Source: Arthrobacter hankyongi
GTDB lineage: Bacteria; Actinomycetota; Actinomycetes; Actinomycetales; Micrococcaceae
Length of the DNA stretch: 64,000 bases
Reading direction: 5' to 3'
NCBI RefSeq assembly: GCF_022012395.1
Contig: NZ_JAKLTQ010000007.1
Location: 1 to 64,000 of the forward strand
This document shows positions 7,641 to 17,244 of the stretch, one piece after another. The position numbers and the translations under genes were made by a program. The notes below the pieces were generated by a model, which ran no database searches, was not told where the DNA came from, and saw only the letters and a list, made by a program, of their open reading frames with translations. Numbering within the stretch: the stretch's first letter is position 1; each line of letters opens with the position of its first letter.

Positions 7641-9989
7641 TCAGCCGGCCGCCGTCGTGCTTCCGCCCGCGGCCGAACCGCCGCCGTTCCCGGCCGCATT
7701 CCCGACGGCGGCGTCCTCTACGGCCTCCTCGGCGGGCGGGGTCACCAGCAGCGCGGTGCCCTGGAAGGCCCCCAGCTGGATGTAGAAGCTGTGCAGGTCG
7801 TCCACCACGCCCACCGGCTCGCCGCTGAACACATCCGTGACCTCGGCCCCGAGCCCGAGGTGCTCGGACCGGACGGTGCCGGCAATGTCCTGGCCGGAGA
7901 AGTTCAGCACGGTGACTTCGAGGTCGCCCGATTCCAGCCGGTGCACCATGACGAGCATGCTCCGGTGCGAGACGTCGGGAACGTCGAGCAGGGAGCTCTT
8001 GGCGATGCCGTGCTCCTCGCGGACGGCCAGGATCCGTGCCAGCTGCCGGGCGAAGGAGGACTCGTCCGCCAGCTGTGCGGGCAGCGTGCCGTACAGGGAC
8101 ACCGCCCGGGGCATGCCCGAGGTGGACGCCTCGGCGGACGGGTTGAAACCCATCAGGTCGTGCGCACCGCGGTTGATCCACCGGGTGTCGCCGCGGGCCA
8201 TCAGCCGGGCCACCTGGGACCGGTCCACGGTCAGCATGCCGCACAGGTCCCAGCCGGAGAGCGCGAAGACCCCCGGCTGCAGCGCGTTGTACATGGCCAG
8301 CAGCAGATGCACCTGCCGGACCTGGGCGGTCTGCTCCGGCGTGACCGAGGCCAGGTCGGTGACGCCCAGCACCGCGGTGATCACGCTCGCCGTCGTACAG
8401 GCGATCCCGTTGGTGGTGAAGACCAGGTTGTACGGGCCGGCCTCGCCGGTCAGCCCGTCGCGGAGCGTCTGCTGGATGGTCTGGGCCAGCTCCGCGCCGG
8501 TCACCTCCCCGCCGTCGAGCTCGAAGACATCGTCCTTGTGCTGGGTGATGAAGTGCACCAGTTCGTAGGTCAGTTCGTCATGATTCTGGAGCGCGTGCAC
8601 CAGGGAGGCCTGGTCGATGCCGATCTCCATCGCCTGGCGCAGGGTCAGGCGGAGGAACTCGGTGTCAGCGGTCACCAGGGCATGGTGGTAGCCCGGCCGG
8701 GTCACGAAGTCGTAGGACAGGTCCGGGCCGGTTTCGGACGTGGCCTTGATGTCGTCCATGCTCAGGTTCAGTTCCTGGAAGGTGAAGCCGCCCACCTTCC
8801 GCACCATGCTGCCGATGATCTGGTTGGCTGCGGCCGAGAGCGGATGGCCTTCGGACCAGCCCGGCCGCTCCTCGGCGCTCTTCTCCACGCCCAGGAAGCC
8901 GTTGGCGTCGAGCCGGAGCGCGCCGGTGCCCAGGTCCACCAGCGAGTGCAGCGCGTCCCCCATCACCAGCCGCATGCCGGAGAAGGTCGGGTCCAGCCAG
9001 TTGATCGAGGGCTGCCCGGCCTTGAAATAGTGCAAGTAGACCCAGCGGTGCAGCTTGCCGTTGGTGTCCATGACCGGCGGGGTGGCACTCCAGTTGGTTT
9101 CCTTCACCCCGGGCTCGTAGAAGATGACCCGCTGCAGTTCGCCGATGATATAGCCGGCGTCCTGCAGGGCCTTTTCGGTCGCCACGTCGATATTGACCGA
9201 ATCCTCGCCCTCGGGCACGTCCGGCAGCAGGGTCCAGTCCGACTCCGGAATGTCGATCATGTGGTAGATCCCCGGATAGTCCCGGAAGTTCATCTCCGCC
9301 AGCCGGAAATCGGCGCCCTTGCCGGTGTGGCCGGGCACGATGTCATCCACGATGGTGCCGCCGTGCCCGGTGGCCACCTCGCACATTTTCCGGAACTCGT
9401 CCTCGCTGCCGAAGAGCGGGTCGATGGCCATGCTGATGCGGTCGAAGTGCCCGTCGATGCTCGGGGTGTGCTCCCAGCCGGTCAGCCCGCCGGCCAGTTT
9501 CACCGGACCGATGTGGATGGCCTTGATGCCGATCTGCTGGAAGGCCCCCCACAGTTCGGGATCGCCCAAGGCGGCCAGGAAGGACTGGCCGGGCTTGGTG
9601 ATCAGGGACAGCGGGTAGGCGGTGAACCATACCGAGGCCCGATCCACCGCCGCCCGCGGATTCGGGTAGGCATACGGGTTCTGCCACATGCTCGCCTGCC
9701 CGGACAGCTGGCGGGCGAGCACCTTCGCATCCCCGAGCATGGACTGGTTCCGCAGCCACTCGACATAGACGCTGTTGCGGGCATCAGGCTCGAACGGCGG
9801 CCGGCCGGGCTGGAAGTGCCGGCGGCGGGCCTTCGGCCGCAGCGCCCGGGGCCGGGCCGGGTAGAACTGTTCGTCGAAGGTAATCTCCGGGACCGGCGCC
9901 TCGCTGGCTTCCTCCTGCACCGTCTCCACGTCGTCGAGGTCCGCGCGGACTTCGACGGCGCGCTCTTCCGAAGGAACCATATCGACCAT
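7641..9989 (-). CDS. GH13 family enzyme, trehalose-synthase-like (maltose alpha-glucosyltransferase)
   Basis: A 782-residue alpha-amylase-superfamily protein. The four GH13 regions are readable: region I DDIVPGH at 215-221 (Gly replaces the usual Asn), region II RLDANGF at 359-365 with nucleophile Asp361, region III FQELN with acid/base Glu406, and region IV QNHDE at 468-472. [14 protein letters not shown] near residue 72 resembles the substrate-proximal segment of trehalose synthases of the divergent proteobacterial/actinobacterial type. It would interconvert maltose and trehalose or act on a related disaccharide; specificity is not certain. The C-terminus ends in a low-complexity Ala/Gly tail. 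AGGAG eight bases upstream supports the start. Confidence 0.75.
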   Translation of the reverse strand: MVDMVPSEERAVEVRADLDDVETVQEEASEAPVPEITFDEQFYPARPRALRPKARRRHFQPGRPPFEPDARNSVYVEWLRNQSMLGDAKVLARQLSGQASMWQNPYAYPNPRAAVDRASVWFTAYPLSLITKPGQSFLAALGDPELWGAFQQIGIKAIHIGPVKLAGGLTGWEHTPSIDGHFDRISMAIDPLFGSEDEFRKMCEVATGHGGTIVDDIVPGHTGKGADFRLAEMNFRDYPGIYHMIDIPESDWTLLPDVPEGEDSVNIDVATEKALQDAGYIIGELQRVIFYEPGVKETNWSATPPVMDTNGKLHRWVYLHYFKAGQPSINWLDPTFSGMRLVMGDALHSLVDLGTGALRLDANGFLGVEKSAEERPGWSEGHPLSAAANQIIGSMVRKVGGFTFQELNLSMDDIKATSETGPDLSYDFVTRPGYHHALVTADTEFLRLTLRQAMEIGIDQASLVHALQNHDELTYELVHFITQHKDDVFELDGGEVTGAELAQTIQQTLRDGLTGEAGPYNLVFTTNGIACTTASVITAVLGVTDLASVTPEQTAQVRQVHLLLAMYNALQPGVFALSGWDLCGMLTVDRSQVARLMARGDTRWINRGAHDLMGFNPSAEASTSGMPRAVSLYGTLPAQLADESSFARQLARILAVREEHGIAKSSLLDVPDVSHRSMLVMVHRLESGDLEVTVLNFSGQDIAGTVRSEHLGLGAEVTDVFSGEPVGVVDDLHSFYIQLGAFQGTALLVTPPAEEAVEDAAVGNAAGNGGGSAAGGSTTAAG

Positions 9990-10142
9990 GGGGCTATCTC
10001 CTAGATCTTTTCCGGCAGGCGGCCGCAGGATGCGGCTATTCCAACTATGCGGCTGCTTCCAACACTGCCACGCCGCCGATGAGGCTGCCAGTGCGGCCGC
10101 CGGGGCCAGGGCACGTTCGGGCCGACGACGGCGGTCCGTCCG

Positions 10143-10373
10143 TCAGGCCTGCCCCGCGTCCTCGCCGTCCCGGGTTTCCAGCCAGGCCAGGATCTGCCGG
10201 GCCTGCTCCAAATGGGCGTTGACCTCGTCGACGGCACCGCGGACCGTCCCGTGGGCCGGCAGCGCGTTCGGCTCCAGGCTGAGCCGGTCCTCGGCCGCAA
10301 GCTCCAGCAGGCGGTCCTGCATATCCAGTAGGCCGCGGTAGATCCCGGAGGCGGTGGCGGTCTCGATATCCAT
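10143..10373 (-). CDS. small hypothetical helical protein (76 residues)
   Basis: Begins at ATG 10373 behind GGAAGGCGCAGAG; an ATG 11 codons earlier lacks a ribosome site. The product MDIETATASGIYRGLLDMQD continues as amphipathic helices (DEVNAHLEQARQILAWLE) typical of a small soluble coiled-coil or helical-bundle protein. No family is recognised. It is codirectional with the GH13 gene 154 bases downstream and may be cotranscribed. Confidence 0.55.
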   Translation of the reverse strand: MDIETATASGIYRGLLDMQDRLLELAAEDRLSLEPNALPAHGTVRGAVDEVNAHLEQARQILAWLETRDGEDAGQA

Positions 10374-10585
10374 GGCTCTGCGCCTTCCGTAGTGGGTCGC
10401 CGGCACCGTCCAGCGCGCGTCCGGGCCGGCACTGAATGATCTTTAGCACCCGGCATGCGGCACTGTCTACGGGGCTCCGCAGGAACGGGCGGCTCCGCAG
10501 CCGCCGGGCCCGCATTGATTTGCATTTTCGGTGCTAGCCTGATATGGGGCGCCTTCTGGAATGCAGCGTTTTAAGGAGTCGGACC

Positions 10586-11218
10586 ATGAGCATCGAGTCG
10601 GATTCTCCGGCGGGATCCGCCCGCCTAGCCGGCAACCCGGCACCGGTTGCGGCCGGCGCGGGCTTTGCCGATCCAGCCGCCCTGGGCCTGGCCGCCTTCG
10701 CCCTGACGACCTTTGTGCTCAGTTTCTTCAATGCCGGCCTGATCCCCCGCACCGCCGAGGGCGTGGTCTTCGGGCTCGCGCTCTTCTACGGCGGCCTGGT
10801 GCAGTTTGCCGCAGGCCTGTGGGAATTCGCCAAGGGAAACACCTTCGGCGCCACCGCGTTCTGCTCGTACGGCGGATTCTGGATGGCGTTTGCCTTCCTG
10901 GCCCGGTTCACCGACCTGAGCGGCGCCGGAGCGGACGCGGAAAAGGGGGTGGGCCTGTTCCTGCTCGCCTGGGGCATCTTCACCCTCTACATGACCGTTG
11001 CCGCCTGGCACACCAATACGGCCGTTTTCGCCGTTTTCGTTGTCCTGACGCTGACGTTCTTCGCCCTGTCCATCGGCGCCTTCAGCGCGGTGGCGGCCAT
11101 GACCCGGCTCGGCGGCTGGCTCGGGATCGTCACGGCGCTGCTGGCCTGGTACGCCTCCTTCGCCGTCGTGGCCAACTTCACCTTCAAGCGCACGCTGCTG
11201 CCGGTCGGACCGCGGTGA
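10586..11218 (+). CDS. acetate uptake transporter family protein (GPR1/FUN34/YaaH)
   Basis: A 210-residue membrane protein with six predicted helices. The signature appears at NAGLIPRTAEGVVFGLALFY and GGLVQFAAGLWEFAKGNTFG, the conserved region of the SatP/YaaH acetate-succinate channels, followed by SYGGFWMAF. It likely moves acetate or another short carboxylate across the membrane. AAGGAG at the correct distance fixes the start at 10586. It is a single gene, convergent with the serine hydrolase gene. Confidence 0.9.
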   Translation: MSIESDSPAGSARLAGNPAPVAAGAGFADPAALGLAAFALTTFVLSFFNAGLIPRTAEGVVFGLALFYGGLVQFAAGLWEFAKGNTFGATAFCSYGGFWMAFAFLARFTDLSGAGADAEKGVGLFLLAWGIFTLYMTVAAWHTNTAVFAVFVVLTLTFFALSIGAFSAVAAMTRLGGWLGIVTALLAWYASFAVVANFTFKRTLLPVGPR

Positions 11219-11231
11219 GGCCGGGCCCCCT

Positions 11232-12368
11232 TCAGGTCCCGGCGGCGTACCGCCAGAAGTCACGCATCGTCCGGGGCGGGGTCGGCCCGGACATTTCCAT
11301 CTGGCTGAGCAGGATACTGACGTCTCCGGTGGAGGGCGTCACGTGCGCCGCGGTCCCGGTCCCGCCGACCCAGCCGTAGCGTCCAGGCACGTTCCACGGA
11401 TCGATCGTCTCGACGTCGACCGATCCGCCGAAGCCCCAGCCCTGGCCCTCCAGGAACAGCCGGCCGGACTCGCGCTGGGCCCGGGTCAGTTGGTCCGTCA
11501 TCATCTGCCGCACCGCGCCGGGCGGGAGCAGCTCCCGGCCGGCAGTTCTGTCCGTGGTTCCGCCGGCGAGCAGCATCCGGGCGAAGGCGTACCAGTCATC
11601 GAGGGTCGAGACCAGCCCGCCTGCACCGGACGGGAACGCCGGCGGGCTGCTCCACTGCCCGCCGGGGCCGTCCACCAGCTCAAGTCCGCCAGCCGGATCC
11701 GTCCGGTAGTAGCTAGTGAACCTGTCCAGCTTGCCGGCGGGGACCGCGAAGCCGGTATCTACCATACCCAGCGGCTCGAAGATCCGCTCGGCCAGGAATT
11801 CGGGGAGCGGCCGGCCCGCTGCCCGGGCCACCAGCACGCCTTGGATGTCGGAACAGGTGTTGTACAGCCATGCCTCCCCCGGCTGGTACAGCAGCGGAAT
11901 CCGGGCCAGTGCCGCCATCCAGTCGTCCGGGGCCGCCACCGCCTGCGGCTGCGGCGGCCCCTGCTTCAGCTCGCTGAACAGCAGTCCGACGGCCGGCAGC
12001 GAGAAGTCGGACGGAAAACCGTACCCGGCACGGGAGGTGAGCAGGTCGGCCACGGTGATCGGCCGGGCCGCCGGGACCACGTCCTCCACCGGTGCTGCCG
12101 GAGTGCGGACTACCATCGGGGATTCCAGTTCCGGCAGCCACCGCCGGACCGGCTCCTCCAGCGCCAGCCGACCGTCCGCAACCAGCATCATCACCGCTGC
12201 GGCGGTGATGGGCTTGGTGATCGACGCGACGCGGAAGATGGACTTCCGGGTCATCGGAACGCCCCCGGTGCCAGCCGAGCCGGCCGCGGCCACCTCCACC
12301 CGGTGTCCCCTCGCGACCAGGGCCACTGCCCCGGGCAGCGCTCCGCGGTCCACCGCGGCCTGCAGCAT
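11232..12368 (-). CDS. beta-lactamase/penicillin-binding-protein-like serine hydrolase
   Basis: A 378-residue class-C beta-lactamase-fold hydrolase. The catalytic SITK is at 49-52, the second motif is YNT at 169-171 (YxN type), and a GGTGTAAHV segment near 335 takes the place of the KTG box. No signal peptide is visible, so it is probably cytoplasmic, as in many esterase-like members (EstB/LACTB type). ATG 12368 lacks a clear ribosome site; a TTG six codons upstream is an alternative. The upstream cupin gene is only 65 bases away and translation may be coupled. Confidence 0.8.
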   Translation of the reverse strand: MLQAAVDRGALPGAVALVARGHRVEVAAAGSAGTGGVPMTRKSIFRVASITKPITAAAVMMLVADGRLALEEPVRRWLPELESPMVVRTPAAPVEDVVPAARPITVADLLTSRAGYGFPSDFSLPAVGLLFSELKQGPPQPQAVAAPDDWMAALARIPLLYQPGEAWLYNTCSDIQGVLVARAAGRPLPEFLAERIFEPLGMVDTGFAVPAGKLDRFTSYYRTDPAGGLELVDGPGGQWSSPPAFPSGAGGLVSTLDDWYAFARMLLAGGTTDRTAGRELLPPGAVRQMMTDQLTRAQRESGRLFLEGQGWGFGGSVDVETIDPWNVPGRYGWVGGTGTAAHVTPSTGDVSILLSQMEMSGPTPPRTMRDFWRYAAGT

Positions 12369-12433
12369 GCCGGGCAGCCCGTTCAAAGCTGCGCCGTCGC
12401 CGGAGGCGCCCGAACGGAGCCGGTCAGGAACCG

Positions 12434-12802
12434 TCAATCCTGGCGCTTGGCGTAGTCGACGTACCCCTGCCAGTCGAGGACCACGCACTGCTCGTCGCCG
12501 ACCACCCAGGCGTCGTGGCCCGGCGGCACGGACATGTAGTCCCCGGCCCCGAATTCGTTCTCCTCGCCGTCGTCCATCACGATCTTGATCTTCCCGGACA
12601 GCACATAGCCGGCGTGCGACGCCTGGCAGCTGTCCGTCTGGGCGATCGGCTTGACGTGCTTGGACCACTGCCAGCCGGGCTCGAAGACGGCCCTGCCGAC
12701 GCCGCCCGCCTCCAGATGGACCAGGTCGAGCCGGCCCTTGCCGTCCTCGAACGGCCGGGTCTCCTCGGGTTCGTCCAGGCTCTTGCGGATCATGCGTGCC
12801 AT
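12434..12802 (-). CDS. cupin-domain protein
   Basis: A 122-residue single cupin: motif 1 is around SCQASHAGYVLSGKIKIVMD and motif 2 PPGHDAWVVGDEQCVVLDW. Such proteins bind a metal and act as sensors or small-molecule enzymes; the role is unknown here. AAGGAG seven bases before the ATG supports the start. It heads a probable two-gene unit with the serine hydrolase. Confidence 0.85.
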   Translation of the reverse strand: MARMIRKSLDEPEETRPFEDGKGRLDLVHLEAGGVGRAVFEPGWQWSKHVKPIAQTDSCQASHAGYVLSGKIKIVMDDGEENEFGAGDYMSVPPGHDAWVVGDEQCVVLDWQGYVDYAKRQD

Positions 12803-12903
12803 GAGGATCTCCTTCGATCATGACGTTGGACGCCGACAGCTCCCAGTATGGAAGCGCCCTAGGAAGCGGTCAACGGGTTTCCGGCCGCCTCCGGCCGCGC
12901 TGT

Positions 12904-14343
12904 TCAGGCCACCGCACCCCAGTCCGGGACGGCCGACGGCGGGCGGTGCTTCTCGTACCAGCGGGCCGCCGCCAGCACGCGGTCGTCGCCGGCCACCTGG
13001 CCGGCGATCTGCAGCCCGATGGTGCGGCCGTCCGCGGTGAACCCGCAGTTGACCGACGCGGCCGGCTGGCCGGACATGTTGTACGGCAGGGTGAAGGAGA
13101 TGTGGCCCATCGGCAGGGCCGGGTCCCGCTGCGGCATCGGCCATTCGGCCGGGAAGGCGGCCATCGGCGCCACCGGCGAGAGCATCAGGTCGAAGCCTCC
13201 GGTGGCCCGGGCCGCGGCCTGCTGGATCTCGGCCATGCGGTGGAAATTGGCCACCGTCTCGACGCCGCCGCAGCGTGCGCCCCGGCGGCACCACTCGGCG
13301 ACGTACGGCAGGATCAGTTCCTGCTCCTGCGGGCACAGGCGCGAGTACTGGGCGTAGAACTTCGTCCGCCAGAAGTCGTCCACGCCCTTGAGCTGCTCCG
13401 GTGCCATAAACGGCGGCAATACCTCGACCCGGGCCCCGGCGGCGGCGAACAGCCCGGCGGCGCCGCTGACCGCATCGAGCACCTCGGGATCCGGTTCGAT
13501 TCCCGACCCGGCATCAAGCTGCAGGCCGATGCGCAGGCCGGCCGGGTCGGCCGCGCCGCCGAACCAGTCCATCGCCGGATAGGGCCGGGACGAATAATCG
13601 CGCCGGTCCGGCCGGCCGATCACGGTCATGAGCAGCGCCGCGTCATCGACGCTGCGCGTGATCGGGCCCGCAGCCCGGCCGGTATAGGGCTCGTGCAGCG
13701 GGACCAGGCCGGGACTCGGCTTCAGGGCGGCCAGCCCGGCCCAGGTCGCCGGCAGCCGCACCGACCCGCCGATATCCGTCCCCACATGCAGGGGTCCGTA
13801 GCCCGCCGCAGCCGCCGTGCCGGCCCCGGCGCTGGAGCCGCCGGATGTCAGCGCAGGATCCCAGGCGTTCCGGGTGATGCCGTGCCGGCTGGAGACGCCG
13901 GAGGAGAGCATCCCGTAGTCGGGCATCGTGGTGGACCCGAGGATCACCAGGCCCGCTTCCTCCAACCGGTCCACGATCGGTGAGTTCTCCTGCGCGACCG
14001 GCGGATTGGGCAGGGCGGTGCCGGCCGGCACCGGCACGCCGCGGCGCGGAATGTTCTCCTTGACCGTCACCGGCACGCCGTCCAGCGGCGAGCGCGGCGC
14101 TCCCGCGGCCCAGCGGACGGAGGAGGCGGCCGCAGCGGCGCGCACCGCTCCGGCGTCGAACACATAGAAGGCGTTCAGCACCCGCTCGCGTTCGGTGATC
14201 CGGGCGATCACGTCCTCGGCCACTTCGCTGGGATTCAACCGGCCCGCGGCGTAGGCCTCGGCGAGTGCCGCGGCGCTCATCGCGCTGGGCCGGGCCGCGC
14301 CCGTGGCGCCGCTGGTAGTGCCCTGCCGGGTGTCTTCACTCAC
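12904..14343 (-). CDS. amidase (amidase-signature family)
   Basis: A 479-residue amidase-signature hydrolase with the full Ser-cisSer-Lys triad: Lys95 in VTVKENI, cis-Ser170 in SGGSSAG, and nucleophile Ser194 in GTDIGGSVRLPA (24 residues apart, as in the family). It cleaves carboxamides or related amides in the cytoplasm; the substrate is not predictable. It is monocistronic and divergent from the HTH/quinone-reductase operon. A second, unrelated amidase lies at 55591. Confidence 0.9.
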   Translation of the reverse strand: MSEDTRQGTTSGATGAARPSAMSAAALAEAYAAGRLNPSEVAEDVIARITERERVLNAFYVFDAGAVRAAAAASSVRWAAGAPRSPLDGVPVTVKENIPRRGVPVPAGTALPNPPVAQENSPIVDRLEEAGLVILGSTTMPDYGMLSSGVSSRHGITRNAWDPALTSGGSSAGAGTAAAAGYGPLHVGTDIGGSVRLPATWAGLAALKPSPGLVPLHEPYTGRAAGPITRSVDDAALLMTVIGRPDRRDYSSRPYPAMDWFGGAADPAGLRIGLQLDAGSGIEPDPEVLDAVSGAAGLFAAAGARVEVLPPFMAPEQLKGVDDFWRTKFYAQYSRLCPQEQELILPYVAEWCRRGARCGGVETVANFHRMAEIQQAAARATGGFDLMLSPVAPMAAFPAEWPMPQRDPALPMGHISFTLPYNMSGQPAASVNCGFTADGRTIGLQIAGQVAGDDRVLAAARWYEKHRPPSAVPDWGAVA

Positions 14344-14482
14344 GGCGCCTCCCTCCCGTTGGAGCGGAAATTGTGTTCGATCGCTGCAGCCAGAGTGTTG
14401 AAAACATTACTTTATGACCCGGCCCACCTTCAGCCCACCCATATGCCTGCGGCAGGACGCCGGGCGATCCGGAATGAAGTCA

Positions 14483-14511
14483 TTGATACTTGACACAAAG
14501 TCAAATATTCT
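14483..14511 (+). promoter_or_regulatory. promoter with embedded operator for the HTH operon
   Basis: TTGATA (14483-14488) and TATTCT (14506-14511) are 17 bases apart. The inverted repeat TTGAC-ACAAA-GTCAA (14490-14504) fills the spacer, and the half-site TTGACAC is repeated directly 21 bases on (14511-14517), two helical turns away. This is the expected layout for autorepression by the HTH protein encoded two genes downstream. Confidence 0.65.
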
Positions 14512-14553
14512 TGACACTAATTCTGCCAAGGACCAACGCTGTGGGGAGCAACT

Positions 14554-14982
14554 GTGGGAGCCGAAGAACGAAGCACCTGGATCATGCTGGCGGTCGCCGT
14601 CGGCGGCTACGCAACCTACCTCGCCGTCGTGCTCGGACAGGCAGCCGGCACCCCGCTGGCCGAAGTGCCGTACGTGGCGGCCATGCTGTGGACGATCGGC
14701 GGGGCGATCCTCGTTTCGATCGTGCTGAACATCCTGGCCGGCATCGTGCTGCGCGACGGTGCCGGAAAAAAGGACCAGCGGGACCGGGAGATCTACCGGT
14801 TCGGCGAGTATACCGGCCAGGCGTTCCTGGTCATCGGCGGCGTCGCCGCACTGGTCATGGCCATGGCCGAAGTCCCCCATTTCTGGATCGCCAACACCAT
14901 CTACCTCGCGTTCGTGCTGTCCGCGGTCCTCGGGTCCGTCGCCAAGCTCGTCGCCTACCGCCGGGGCCTGCCGGCATGGTGA
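14554..14982 (+). CDS. four-helix membrane protein (DUF2178-like)
   Basis: A 142-residue integral membrane protein with four predicted helices, read from GTG 14554 behind GGGGAG. A conserved-looking loop [20 protein letters not shown] joins helices 2 and 3, as in DUF2178 proteins. Family members usually sit next to a small XRE regulator, as here: the next gene overlaps by seven bases. The pair probably senses a membrane signal or compound. Assignment to DUF2178 is from memory of the pattern. Confidence 0.75.
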   Translation: MGAEERSTWIMLAVAVGGYATYLAVVLGQAAGTPLAEVPYVAAMLWTIGGAILVSIVLNILAGIVLRDGAGKKDQRDREIYRFGEYTGQAFLVIGGVAALVMAMAEVPHFWIANTIYLAFVLSAVLGSVAKLVAYRRGLPAW

Positions 14983-15209
14983 AGCCGACCAGGGTCACCA
15001 ACGACATCCGCCGGCTGCGGTTCGCGCACGGCGAGATGACCCAGGCCGAGCTGGCCGCGCGCCTGGGCGTGACCCGCCAGACCGTCATCGCCATCGAGCA
15101 GGGCCGCTACTCGCCCTCGCTCGAACTGGCCTTCCAGATCGCCCGGGTGTTCGGGGTGCCGCTGGACGAAGTCTTCCGTTACCCCGCCGAAGAAGGAGAA
15201 GTTCCATGA
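14976..15209 (+). CDS. small XRE-family transcriptional regulator
   Basis: A 77-residue protein that is almost only a helix-turn-helix: [20 protein letters not shown] followed by [20 protein letters not shown] is the canonical HTH_3 motif. It overlaps the upstream membrane-protein gene by seven bases and the downstream oxidoreductase by four (ATGA). It most likely represses its own operon by binding the TTGAC-N5-GTCAA repeat in the promoter. Confidence 0.9.
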   Translation: MVKPTRVTNDIRRLRFAHGEMTQAELAARLGVTRQTVIAIEQGRYSPSLELAFQIARVFGVPLDEVFRYPAEEGEVP

Positions 15210-16177
15210 AAGCGATTGTGCAAGATGTGTACGGCTCCCCCGACGTCCTGCGCCTGGCGGACATCGACACCCCCGAACCCGGCGACGACGACGTGCTCGT
15301 CCAGATGCGGGCGGCGGGCGTCGACGCCGGAGTCTGGCACCTGATGGCCGGGCAGCCCTACCTGCTGCGCCTCGGTTTCGGGCTGCGCGGCCCCAAGGTG
15401 CGGGTCCGGGGACGGGACGTGGCCGGGATCGTCAGCGCCGTCGGGCGCAACGTGACCAGGTTCCGGCCCGGCGACGAGGTGTTCGGCACCGCGCCGGCGG
15501 GCAGCTACGCCGAGTACGCCTGCACCCGGGAAAACCGGCTGGAACCGAAGCCGGCCAACCTCAGCTTCGAGCAGGCCGCGGCGGTGCCCGTCTCCGCCTG
15601 CGCCGCCCTGCACGGCCTGCGCGACGCCGGCCGGCTGCAGCAGGGGCAGGCGGTGCTCATCCTCGGCGCCGGCGGCGGGGTCGGCACGTTCGCGGTCCAG
15701 CTCGCCAAGGCATTCGGGGCCACGGTCACCGGGGTGTGCAGCGCCGCGAAGGCGGACCTGGTGCGTTCGATCGGCGCGGACCACGTCATCGACTACGCCC
15801 GGGAGGACTTTGCCGACGGCGCCCGCCGCTACGACCTGATCCTCGACATCGCCGGCAACAACCCGCTGACCCGGCTCCGGCGCGCCCTGGCACCCGGCGG
15901 CACCCTCGTCATTGCCGGCGGCGAAGGCGGCGGCCGCGTCTTCGGCGGCATCGACCGGCAGCTGCGGGCCAGCCTGCTCTCACCGTTCACCCGCCAAAAA
16001 CTGCGCACCTTCGTCTCCGCGGAACGCCAGGAAGACCTGCGCGACCTGCGCGGACTCATCGAGGCAGGCCAGCTCACGCCGGTGATCGACCGAACCTACC
16101 CGCTCGTCGAGGCCGCCGACGCCATCCGCCGCCTGCGCGCCGGCCAGGCCCGCGGCAAGCTCGTCGTCACGGTGTAG
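15206..16177 (+). CDS. NAD(P)-dependent quinone oxidoreductase (zinc-independent MDR family)
   Basis: A 323-residue medium-chain dehydrogenase/reductase. GroES-like domain at the N-terminus ([20 protein letters not shown]), then the Rossmann motif [20 protein letters not shown] around 151-170. No zinc-ligand Cys/His cluster is seen, so it belongs with quinone oxidoreductases and reduces quinones or enones with NADPH. It is third in an operon, coupled by ATGA to the HTH gene. Its 3' end overlaps the convergent reductase gene by 11 bases. Confidence 0.9.
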   Translation: MKAIVQDVYGSPDVLRLADIDTPEPGDDDVLVQMRAAGVDAGVWHLMAGQPYLLRLGFGLRGPKVRVRGRDVAGIVSAVGRNVTRFRPGDEVFGTAPAGSYAEYACTRENRLEPKPANLSFEQAAAVPVSACAALHGLRDAGRLQQGQAVLILGAGGGVGTFAVQLAKAFGATVTGVCSAAKADLVRSIGADHVIDYAREDFADGARRYDLILDIAGNNPLTRLRRALAPGGTLVIAGGEGGGRVFGGIDRQLRASLLSPFTRQKLRTFVSAERQEDLRDLRGLIEAGQLTPVIDRTYPLVEAADAIRRLRAGQARGKLVVTV

Positions 16178-17105
16178 CGCGGGGGCCTGGCCCGGCAGCC
16201 TGCCGGTCGTGGACGCGCAGCTGCAGCAGGGCCAGCCCGGTCAGCGGCGCCGCGGCGCCGAGCCCGGCCGCGCGCTCCACGAACCGGCCCAGGATGTGTT
16301 CGCCTTCGTGCGGCAGCCCGGCCGTGACATCCCGGTAGAGCGAGGAGGTGAATCCGGAGCCGGGTTCGGTCAGCAGTCCCACGCTCAGCGCATGCTCGCC
16401 GTCGGGCACCGGATGGCCGGCTGCGGCGGCCACCGCCTCGGTCTCGGCAATGACGGCCAGAGCGAAGTCCTCCCCGCCGGGACAGGCGACGATGTCGCCC
16501 ACCGGACCGCGCATCAGGCAGGTGACCACGCCCGCGGCCGTGATGAACACCCACTTGTGCCACATCGCCGCGACGATGTCCGGGGACAGCGACAGTTCGA
16601 AACCGGGCACGGACAGCTCCCGGTAGAGCTCCTCGATGCGCCGGCTGCGCTCGCCCGACTGCTCCCCGATGGCCATCGTGGCCAGCGGGTGCATCTGCTG
16701 GATGTGGCCGTCCCCGGCCACCGTCGCCACCACCTTCACCAGCCCGCCGAGCACGTGCTCCGGCCCGAAGCGCGCGGTGAGCACGTCCAGGTGGGACATG
16801 CCGTTGAGGAACGGAAGGATCATCGTGCCGGGGCCGACGGCGGGGGCGAGCTGCTGCACGACGGCGTCCAGGGCACCGGCCTTGACTGCGACCACCACCA
16901 CGTCGTAAGGGGTGTCCAGCTCCTCCGCCGTGACGGTCTGCACCGGGATCGTCTCGTCCTTCACGGGCCCGGAGATCCGCAGGCCCCCGCGCAGTTCGGC
17001 GGCCCGGCGCGGGCGGACCAGGAACGTCACATCCCGTCCGGCCTGCGCCAGCCGGCCGCCGAAATAGCCGCCCGTGGCCCCCGCCCCTGCAATCAGTATT
17101 CTCAT
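16167..17105 (-). CDS. 2-dehydropantoate 2-reductase family protein
   Basis: A 312-residue ketopantoate-reductase-type enzyme. N-terminal NADP-binding motif MRILIAGAGATGGYFGG (GxGAxG), a VVVVAVKA strand, and the catalytic region around WHKWVFITAAGVVTCL, where the family Lys is present in HKW. It reduces 2-oxoacids with NADPH; the classic product is pantoate, but many paralogues have other substrates. It is divergent from the RraA-like gene. Confidence 0.85.
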   Translation of the reverse strand: MRILIAGAGATGGYFGGRLAQAGRDVTFLVRPRRAAELRGGLRISGPVKDETIPVQTVTAEELDTPYDVVVVAVKAGALDAVVQQLAPAVGPGTMILPFLNGMSHLDVLTARFGPEHVLGGLVKVVATVAGDGHIQQMHPLATMAIGEQSGERSRRIEELYRELSVPGFELSLSPDIVAAMWHKWVFITAAGVVTCLMRGPVGDIVACPGGEDFALAVIAETEAVAAAAGHPVPDGEHALSVGLLTEPGSGFTSSLYRDVTAGLPHEGEHILGRFVERAAGLGAAAPLTGLALLQLRVHDRQAAGPGPRATP

Positions 17106-17244
17106 CGCACTCCCGTCCGGCTTCGATTCCGCAGCCGGACGGCGCCGGCTGGCAACACTTTATCCTGACCGGACCTCCGCGGCTCCCGCCGGACGCGCTA
17201 GTCTGGCGTGCAGGACCCGGTGGACCCTGCGGGAGGAAACAGGC

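Noticed and set aside
7791-10004. 737-residue ORF opposite the GH13 gene
   Set aside because: Shadow of the GH13 coding strand; no ribosome site and low-complexity His/Gln/Gly composition.
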